Below, piece by piece: positions 7,297-10,944 of a stretch of DNA of 10,944 nucleotides. A model generated the notes under the pieces. The model made no database searches, was not told the DNA's origin, and was given only the letters and a program-made list of their open reading frames with translations. The stretch covers positions 1 through 10,944 of the forward strand of contig CALTTE010000066.1 in the NCBI GenBank assembly GCA_943908405.1, written 5' to 3'. This stretch comes from an uncultured Moraxella sp. Lineage in GTDB: Bacteria > Pseudomonadota > Gammaproteobacteria > Pseudomonadales > Moraxellaceae. Both the position numbers and the translations under genes were made by a program. Within the stretch, counting starts at the first letter, position 1; every line of letters starts with the position of its first letter.

Positions 7297-7344
7297 TAAT
7301 CTGTACTGTGTTTAATTTGTATTGTGTTTAATCTGTGCTGATAA
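7297..7344. repeat. 16-bp tandem repeat in the M48/lpxC divergent region
   Basis: TAATCTGTACTGTGTT (7297-7312) is followed by a copy differing at two positions (7313-7328) and a partial third copy (7329-7344, first 12 bases matching at 11). A fainter relative lies just upstream (7276-7296). Confidence 0.7.
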
Positions 7345-7370
7345 GCATTTTTTATACTGGCACAAAGCCC

Positions 7371-7471
7371 TTAGCATTTTGGTCTTTTATCTGGTACTTA
7401 GCATTTGGTATCTTAGCATTTTATTGCCCATTTTGCCAAGCCTAGATGACAAATAAGGCGATAAATGCTAA
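7371..7471. promoter_or_regulatory. Repeated TTAGCATTT motif upstream of lpxC
   Basis: TTAGCATTT occurs exactly at 7371-7379, 7398-7406 and 7413-7421, and as the reverse complement AAATGCTAA at 7463-7471. A near copy, ATAAGCATTT, is at 7341-7350. A modest promoter candidate, ATGACA (7446-7451), 17 bp, TAAACT (7469-7474), overlaps the inverted copy. The array could be regulator sites, or simply repeat expansion in an AT-rich spacer. Confidence 0.35.
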
Positions 7472-7505
7472 ACTGATATAAATGTAACAAAATATAAACC
7501 TTGCT

Positions 7506-8570
7506 ATGTCTTTAAACCTTGCTCCATCTCAATGTCTATCCAATCAATCGCCATCAAATCAACCGCTATCCAATCAAAATGCGCCTTGCCAAACACCCAA
7601 AAAGCATAAATTATCCACCCCAAATCCACCACAGCAACAGGTGCAGTATCAGCGTACCTTGGCAAGGGTGGTTAGTGCCAGTGGGATTGGGCTACATAGT
7701 GGCAAGCAAGTACAGCTAACCCTTAAGCCCGCCGATGATAATACAGGTATTTGTTTTGTGCGGTCTGATTTGGATAATAAACTTGTGGCATTGGACGCTT
7801 TTTTGATTCAAGACACCAAAATGTCGTCCAATCTTTGCTGTGATGATATAAAAATTGGCACGATAGAGCATTTGCTATCGGCATTATCAGCGATGGGCAT
7901 TGATAATGCGGTTGTGGTGCTGTCATCGGGCGAGGTGCCCATTATGGACGGCTCGGCGATAGATTTTATCAGGCTGATTCAGCAGGCAGGTTTGGTGGAG
8001 CAGAACACACCCAAACAGTTTATTCAATTAATTAAAACGGTAACGGTGCGTGATGGCGACAAATGGGCAAGATTAAGCCCTTATGAATCAGGCTTTAGGG
8101 TGCATTTTGAGATTGACTTTGCTCACCCAGTTATTAAAGCGACAGCACAGTCTTTTGTGTTTGATTTGTCTAGCGAGCGTTTTATTGAGCAAATTGCTAA
8201 GGCACGCACCTTTGGTTTTATCAATGATTTGGCTTATTTAAAGCAGCACAATTTGGCCTTGGGTGGCAGTTTGGATAACGCCATTGTACTTGATGATAAC
8301 AGCATAATGAATCCAGAGGGCTTGCGTTATGATGAGGAGTTTGTTCGCCATAAGATTCTTGATGTGATTGGCGATTTGTATGTTGCAGGGCGAGGGATTA
8401 TTGGGCAGTTTGATGGCTATAAATCAGGTCATATGCTGAATAATCGTTTGATTCGGGCGGTATTATCCGACCCAAATTGCTTTAAAATTGTAACATTTTA
8501 TAACAACAGCGATTGCCCGATTGACTATTATCCAGCAAAAATAGAACTATCAGCACAAAATGATGGATAA
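7506..8570 (+). CDS. lpxC: UDP-3-O-acyl-N-acetylglucosamine deacetylase LpxC, N-terminally extended
   Basis: LpxC is the zinc deacetylase that catalyses the committed step of lipid A synthesis in the cytoplasm. The 354-residue product is about 45 longer than the usual 305; the extra length is all at the N-terminus, before QYQRTLARVVSASGIGLHSG (47-66), where normal LpxC begins. Catalytic features are intact: TIEHLLSA with Glu121 and His122 (E. coli E78/H79), RHKILDVIGD with His282 and Asp286 (H238/D242) and GHMLNN with His309 (H265). The extension is Ser/Asn/Gln/Pro-rich and contains a 15-bp tandem repeat. The only in-frame ATG before the core is at 7506 and has a weak ribosome-binding site; a GTG at 7641 would give a normal-length protein but also lacks a good site. 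It is not beside ftsZ here but next to a divergent M48 gene. Confidence 0.97.
   Translation: MSLNLAPSQCLSNQSPSNQPLSNQNAPCQTPKKHKLSTPNPPQQQVQYQRTLARVVSASGIGLHSGKQVQLTLKPADDNTGICFVRSDLDNKLVALDAFLIQDTKMSSNLCCDDIKIGTIEHLLSALSAMGIDNAVVVLSSGEVPIMDGSAIDFIRLIQQAGLVEQNTPKQFIQLIKTVTVRDGDKWARLSPYESGFRVHFEIDFAHPVIKATAQSFVFDLSSERFIEQIAKARTFGFINDLAYLKQHNLALGGSLDNAIVLDDNSIMNPEGLRYDEEFVRHKILDVIGDLYVAGRGIIGQFDGYKSGHMLNNRLIRAVLSDPNCFKIVTFYNNSDCPIDYYPAKIELSAQNDG
7536..7580 (+). repeat. In-frame 15-bp tandem repeat in the LpxC N-terminal extension
   Basis: Three imperfect 15-bp units (7536-7550, 7551-7565, 7566-7580) encode LSNQS, PSNQP and LSNQN. Copy-number change would keep the lpxC reading frame. Confidence 0.8.
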
Positions 8571-8649
8571 GGCAGGCAAGACAATGCTAAGAATTAGGCA
8601 ACATTAACGCAAAAAAGGGCTAAAACTTATATTGGATATCAATAACAAT

Positions 8650-8672
8650 ACCCAAAAAAGTTATGGGTTTTT
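8650..8672 (+). terminator. Probable weak intrinsic terminator after lpxC
   Basis: ACCCA (8650-8654) pairs with TGGGT (8664-8668) around a 9-nt A-rich loop, and T8668-T8672 form a five-base T-run. The stem is short. It lies 80 bp after the lpxC stop, just after a small hairpin TATTG-GATAT-CAATA (8630-8644). Confidence 0.45.
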
Positions 8673-9024
8673 GCGTGTTGGTTGATTTAATAAGAAATAA
8701 TAATAAAATCAATGGCTTGAAATTTTTTTGAGCAATATTTTTGCGATTAACTCAAAAAATCACACAAAAATTTGGTCAAAATGAACAAAAAATAAGATCC
8801 AAGATTTACATAACTTTACAATTAAAGGAATTATCTTGGGTAAAAAAGATGGCTTGGTTTTTTGTTGGTTGTCGCTTTTTTTAAGACTGGTTGGCTTGAT
8901 TGGCTGTTTTAACAAAAGATGACAATTGATTTTTGCTGTGCTATAGTTGCCACCAAGAAACAAAAGCGATTTTAGCTTAAATAAACATAACTGAATAAAT
9001 AAACATAACTGAATAATCGCAATC
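8673..9024. other. AT-rich gene-free stretch between lpxC and dciA
   Basis: No convincing gene is seen. The stretch holds a perfect 9-bp inverted repeat TTTTTTGAG (8724-8732) / CTCAAAAAA (8751-8759) with an 18-nt spacer; a 7-bp inverted pair CCAAGAT (8799-8805) / ATCTTGG (8833-8839); and the 18-bp tandem repeat at 8979-9014. A - strand frame across 8760-9026 is low-complexity and partly made of that repeat, so it is not called. A 28-codon + strand frame at 8836-8922 is treated as a finding only. Confidence 0.5.
8979..9014. repeat. Perfect 18-bp tandem duplication
   Basis: AAATAAACATAACTGAAT occurs twice head to tail without mismatch (8979-8996 and 8997-9014), directly upstream of the terminator at 9025-9053. 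A perfect duplication suggests a recent slippage event. Confidence 0.9.
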
Positions 9025-9053
9025 AAAAAGCTCAGTCAATACGATGGCTTTTT
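9025..9053 (-). terminator. Bidirectional terminator between dciA and lpxC
   Basis: AAAAAGC (9025-9031) pairs with GCTTTTT (9047-9053), extended by CA/TG past a one-base bulge, with a 10-nt loop. Reading the dciA (-) strand, the hairpin ends in five U. The A-run on the other arm lets it work for + transcripts that pass the weaker lpxC terminator. Confidence 0.75.
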
Positions 9054-9082
9054 AAGTAAAAACGTAAGATTGTGATAAAAAC

Positions 9083-9415
9083 TTATGGGTTAAGTGGGTT
9101 TGTGGCTACCACCCAATGTAGCTTGGTTAGGTTTTTAAATTCAAGATGGCGTTTTAAATCGGCGATGAGGTTGTCGGATAAATACGTCATATGATTGACC
9201 AAGGTAGTATGCGGTGTGGCGACGATAAGCTTGCCATTAGCAAATTGCACAATATGACAACCATCGCAAGCGGTTTTTGCGATGTAGTTAGCAAGGGTTT
9301 GATTTAAAATTTTATTGAGTCTTTGCTGTTTGTGGTGCTGACTAAGCAGTTTTGGTAGTTTGGTGCTAACGTGCAAACGCTCTGTGATAGGGGCGAATTT
9401 GTTGGGCGATTTCAT
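9083..9415 (-). CDS. dciA: DciA-like DUF721 protein (replicative helicase operator)
   Basis: DUF721/DciA proteins help load or operate the replicative helicase DnaB in bacteria that lack DnaC. The 110-residue product has a basic N-terminal third (HKQQRLNKILNQ around 27-38) followed by the family core: TLANYIAKTACDGCHIVQFANGKLIVATPHTTLVNHMTYLSDNLIADLKRHLEFKNLTKLHWVV, with the characteristic G-x-L-x-V strand and the helix leading to LIADLKR. The family is degenerate, so the call rests on this pattern and on the position: lpxC and a DUF721 gene are neighbours in pseudomonads and relatives, ahead of secA. Here the gene is convergent with lpxC instead of co-directional. AGGA lies 5 bases before the ATG at 9415. 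A terminator follows at 9025-9053. The next gene is divergent, and its CHAP-like product is not the usual neighbour. Confidence 0.72.
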   Translation of the reverse strand: MKSPNKFAPITERLHVSTKLPKLLSQHHKQQRLNKILNQTLANYIAKTACDGCHIVQFANGKLIVATPHTTLVNHMTYLSDNLIADLKRHLEFKNLTKLHWVVATNPLNP

Positions 9416-9497
9416 AAGTTTCCTAATTTACTGCGTGAATGATTGCTTGATTAATGGGAAAAATGGATAGCTTGGTTTGGTTATGTGTTTGATTTTT

Positions 9498-9533
9498 AAA
9501 TTTAAGTTAAAAATTAAATTTAAGTTAAAAATG
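9498..9533. repeat. 18-bp tandem repeat in the dciA/CHAP divergent region
   Basis: AAATTTAAGTTAAAAATT (9498-9515) is followed by a copy differing only in the last base (9516-9533). The region 9416-9626 otherwise holds no gene, and no convincing promoter hexamers were found in it. Confidence 0.85.
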
Positions 9534-9626
9534 TTAATTAAAACGCATTGTCTTATCATAACATAAATTGATGGCAGAGAGTTTTATTAACAGCAAAAGC
9601 CAATGGTTGATAATTTGAGGTAATTT

Positions 9627-10403
9627 ATGAAAAAAGCAGTATTGTTGAGTTTATTGGGTTTGGTAGCAGGGCATAATGCTTATGCTGATACAGGTCGTAT
9701 TTATCTGTCTTCTGGCGAACGCCAAGTGGATATGAGTTATGAGACGCCTACCACCCAAGCGATTAGCGATGAGGATTTACAAAACGTAATCAACAGCTTG
9801 ACAAGTAAAGCTCAAAAAAGTTATGTCTATGATGGTGCAAGCGACAGCTATAGTGTTAGCTCAGGCGATAATCTTTTTGGTGAAATACACAGCGATAATT
9901 ATTCTCAAAGTAGTTACTCTCAAAACAATTACTCTCAAAGCAGCTACGCCAAAAGTTATGCCAATAGCAGTCCTAAAAAATTGGATTCAGATGCTCCGCC
10001 AAGCATTGCCGCTCAAGTTGCCAGTCGTGCCGCTCACAATAGCTCAATTGGTCGCTGTGCTTTATATGTCAGAAAGGCATTGCAAGCGGCAGGCTATAAA
10101 TTCACCTCACAAGCGTCGGCTTATATGTATGCAAATGGTATATTAAAATCAGCAGGGTTTACTCGTATTGATAACAACAACTATAAGCCACAACTTGGCG
10201 ATGTGGTGGTGTTTAATCGCACCAGCAAAAACCCACACGGACATATCCAAATTTATGACGGTAATGGTTGGGTATCAGATTTTCGCCAAAATAAATTTAG
10301 CCCCTATAGTCAACATAATGGCTATAGCGTATGGCGTGATACGCGTTATCTAGACAATGCCAGCAACAGCGGTATTTATTTGGCGTATAATGATGATAAA
10401 TAG
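9627..10403 (+). CDS. Exported CHAP/NlpC-P60-like cysteine hydrolase, putative peptidoglycan amidase
   Basis: The 258-residue protein starts with a Sec signal peptide (MKK, hydrophobic 4-14, probable cleavage after AYA at 18-20), so it is periplasmic or secreted. Residues 21-140 are Ser/Tyr/Asn/Gln-rich and unstructured-looking, with a YSQSS-type repeat (92-115). Residues about 128-258 look like a CHAP/NlpC-P60 papain-like domain: SSIGRCALYVRKALQAAG with Cys144 as the likely nucleophile, LGDVVVFNR (190-198), then HGHIQIYDGNGWVSDF with His206 as the likely general base and Asp218 as a possible third residue. This fold usually cuts peptide bonds in peptidoglycan stem peptides. The specific bond and biological role are unknown. 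GAGG lies 6 bases before the ATG. It is divergent from dciA and closed by a terminator. No immunity-like neighbour is visible downstream, which argues for housekeeping use over an antibacterial effector. Confidence 0.72.
   Translation: MKKAVLLSLLGLVAGHNAYADTGRIYLSSGERQVDMSYETPTTQAISDEDLQNVINSLTSKAQKSYVYDGASDSYSVSSGDNLFGEIHSDNYSQSSYSQNNYSQSSYAKSYANSSPKKLDSDAPPSIAAQVASRAAHNSSIGRCALYVRKALQAAGYKFTSQASAYMYANGILKSAGFTRIDNNNYKPQLGDVVVFNRTSKNPHGHIQIYDGNGWVSDFRQNKFSPYSQHNGYSVWRDTRYLDNASNSGIYLAYNDDK
9900..9971 (+). repeat. In-frame 15-bp tandem repeats in the CHAP-like gene
   Basis: Units at 9900-9914, 9915-9929 and 9930-9944 encode YSQSS, YSQNN and YSQSS. Decayed units YAKS (12 bp, 9945-9956) and YANSS (9957-9971) follow. 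They form the linker between signal peptide and catalytic domain. Confidence 0.82.
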
Positions 10404-10419
10404 TTTTTTGTATTAAACA

Positions 10420-10449
10420 AAAATAACCCCCTTGATTGGGGGCTATTTT
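10420..10449. terminator. Bidirectional intrinsic terminator between convergent genes
   Basis: CCCCC (10427-10431) and GGGGG (10438-10442) form the core stem around a TTGATT loop. After one A-C mismatch, six A-T/T-A pairs extend it (10420-10425 with 10444-10449). T-rich tails are present for both strands, so it can serve the CHAP-like gene (+) and the PQQ dehydrogenase gene (-). Confidence 0.85.
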
Positions 10450-10462
10450 ATGATAAGAGCGT

Positions 10463-10944
10463 TTAATTTCCTTGTAAGTCAAATTGTAAAATTGACCCTG
10501 GGTTGGCAAGTTTGTTGGTAGGCTTGCCATCAGTACCGATAACATTACCAGAAACATCGGTAGCAACATACAGCTTCTTGCCATCAGGGCTAATCACCGT
10601 ATGACGATAGCGATTTTGGGTATGGAAATAACGCCCGACATCGCCTTGAATGTTAGATTGGTCGCCTTTTAGTCGAACGACGTATAACGCCCCATTTTTG
10701 AGTGAAGAGACAATCAGTGAATTTTGCCAAGAAGTGTGAGCCCCTATGTTGGGATAATAGGTTACACTGGCTGGAGCGATGGTCGGCCAACAGACATAAG
10801 CACTGTCTTTGCAAGTGCTGTCTTTAAATTGATAATCACCATTAACGGTATAAAACGTCTTTAATGGGTCAATCTGTTTGCCTTGCCAGTTGGTTTCTTT
10901 TTTAGGCTCAGCGTTTTCACTGTGATTGGTGTACTCGTAAGCTT
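10463..10944 (-). CDS. PQQ-dependent soluble sugar (glucose) dehydrogenase, C-terminal part
   Basis: The frame is open from the window edge to the TAA at 10463-10465, giving 159 C-terminal residues; the start lies beyond 10944. The segment resembles the end of the soluble quinoprotein glucose dehydrogenase of Acinetobacter calcoaceticus, a periplasmic six-bladed beta-propeller that oxidises aldoses to lactones with PQQ and calcium. Counting from the first visible residue, matching features are: Cys44 and Cys51, with the spacing of the C338-C345 disulfide; CWPTIAP (51-57), containing the Trp346/Thr348 equivalents; SLKNG (80-84), with the PQQ-contacting Lys377 equivalent; and NRYR (110-113), with the Arg406/Arg408 equivalents. 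It ends VTxT-like (GKPTNKLANPGSILQFDL), as that enzyme does. The catalytic His144 and calcium site lie outside the window. Residue numbers of the Acinetobacter enzyme are from memory of the family. Confidence 0.87.
   Translation of the reverse strand, partial: AYEYTNHSENAEPKKETNWQGKQIDPLKTFYTVNGDYQFKDSTCKDSAYVCWPTIAPASVTYYPNIGAHTSWQNSLIVSSLKNGALYVVRLKGDQSNIQGDVGRYFHTQNRYRHTVISPDGKKLYVATDVSGNVIGTDGKPTNKLANPGSILQFDLQGN

Noticed and set aside
8760..9026. - strand 88-codon frame between lpxC and dciA
   Set aside because: Low-complexity Leu/Ile/Lys/Phe product partly made by the 18-bp duplication, no family match recognised, and it overlaps the dciA terminator.
10297..10584. - strand 95-codon frame across the CHAP-like gene end
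   Set aside because: It runs through the bidirectional terminator and overlaps the ends of two better-supported genes.
1..10944. CRISPR array, insertion sequence or prophage
   Set aside because: Repeats are head-to-tail without spacers of uniform length, no transposase or phage-like product is encoded, and no flanking inverted repeats with target duplications were seen.

Overview
The window reads as ordinary core chromosome of an AT-rich gammaproteobacterium, most likely Moraxella or a close relative in the Moraxellaceae. This rests on the rimP-nusA-infB block, an lpxC gene beside dciA, a BolA homologue, and a C-terminal fragment that closely resembles the Acinetobacter-type soluble PQQ glucose dehydrogenase. 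No database was searched, so the genus is an inference. No tRNA, rRNA, CRISPR array, insertion sequence or phage gene was found.

Layout from left to right: an AT-rich leader with a terminator-like hairpin (1-237); rimP, nusA and infB on the + strand (238-5135), closed by a strong intrinsic terminator (5171-5198); about 350 bp without a gene; a - strand pair, bolA and a DUF442-type phosphatase/sulfurtransferase-like gene, overlapping by 4 nt (5487-6166); a - strand M48 metalloprotease lipoprotein gene (6306-7214); a repeat-rich divergent control region (7215-7505); lpxC on + (7506-8570); about 510 bp without a convincing gene; dciA/DUF721 on - (9083-9415); an exported CHAP/NlpC-P60-like cysteine hydrolase on + (9627-10403); a bidirectional terminator; and the 3' end of a PQQ sugar dehydrogenase gene on -, cut by the window edge (10463-10944).

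How the genes work together: rimP, nusA and infB join 30S maturation, transcription elongation/termination and translation initiation, and are probably co-transcribed. LpxC commits UDP-GlcNAc to lipid A. The M48 lipoprotein and the CHAP-like protein probably act in the envelope. DciA serves the replicative helicase. BolA and its DUF442 partner suggest iron-sulfur, glutathione or sulfur handling.

No clear new multi-gene system is present. The most distinctive pattern is a series of short tandem repeats with 15-19 bp units. They lie both between genes and in frame inside the variable parts of IF-2, LpxC, the M48 lipoprotein and the CHAP-like protein. Other points of interest are a terminator-like hairpin just ahead of rimP, a hairpin upstream of the infB ribosome-binding site, and four copies of a 9-bp motif upstream of lpxC, one of them inverted.
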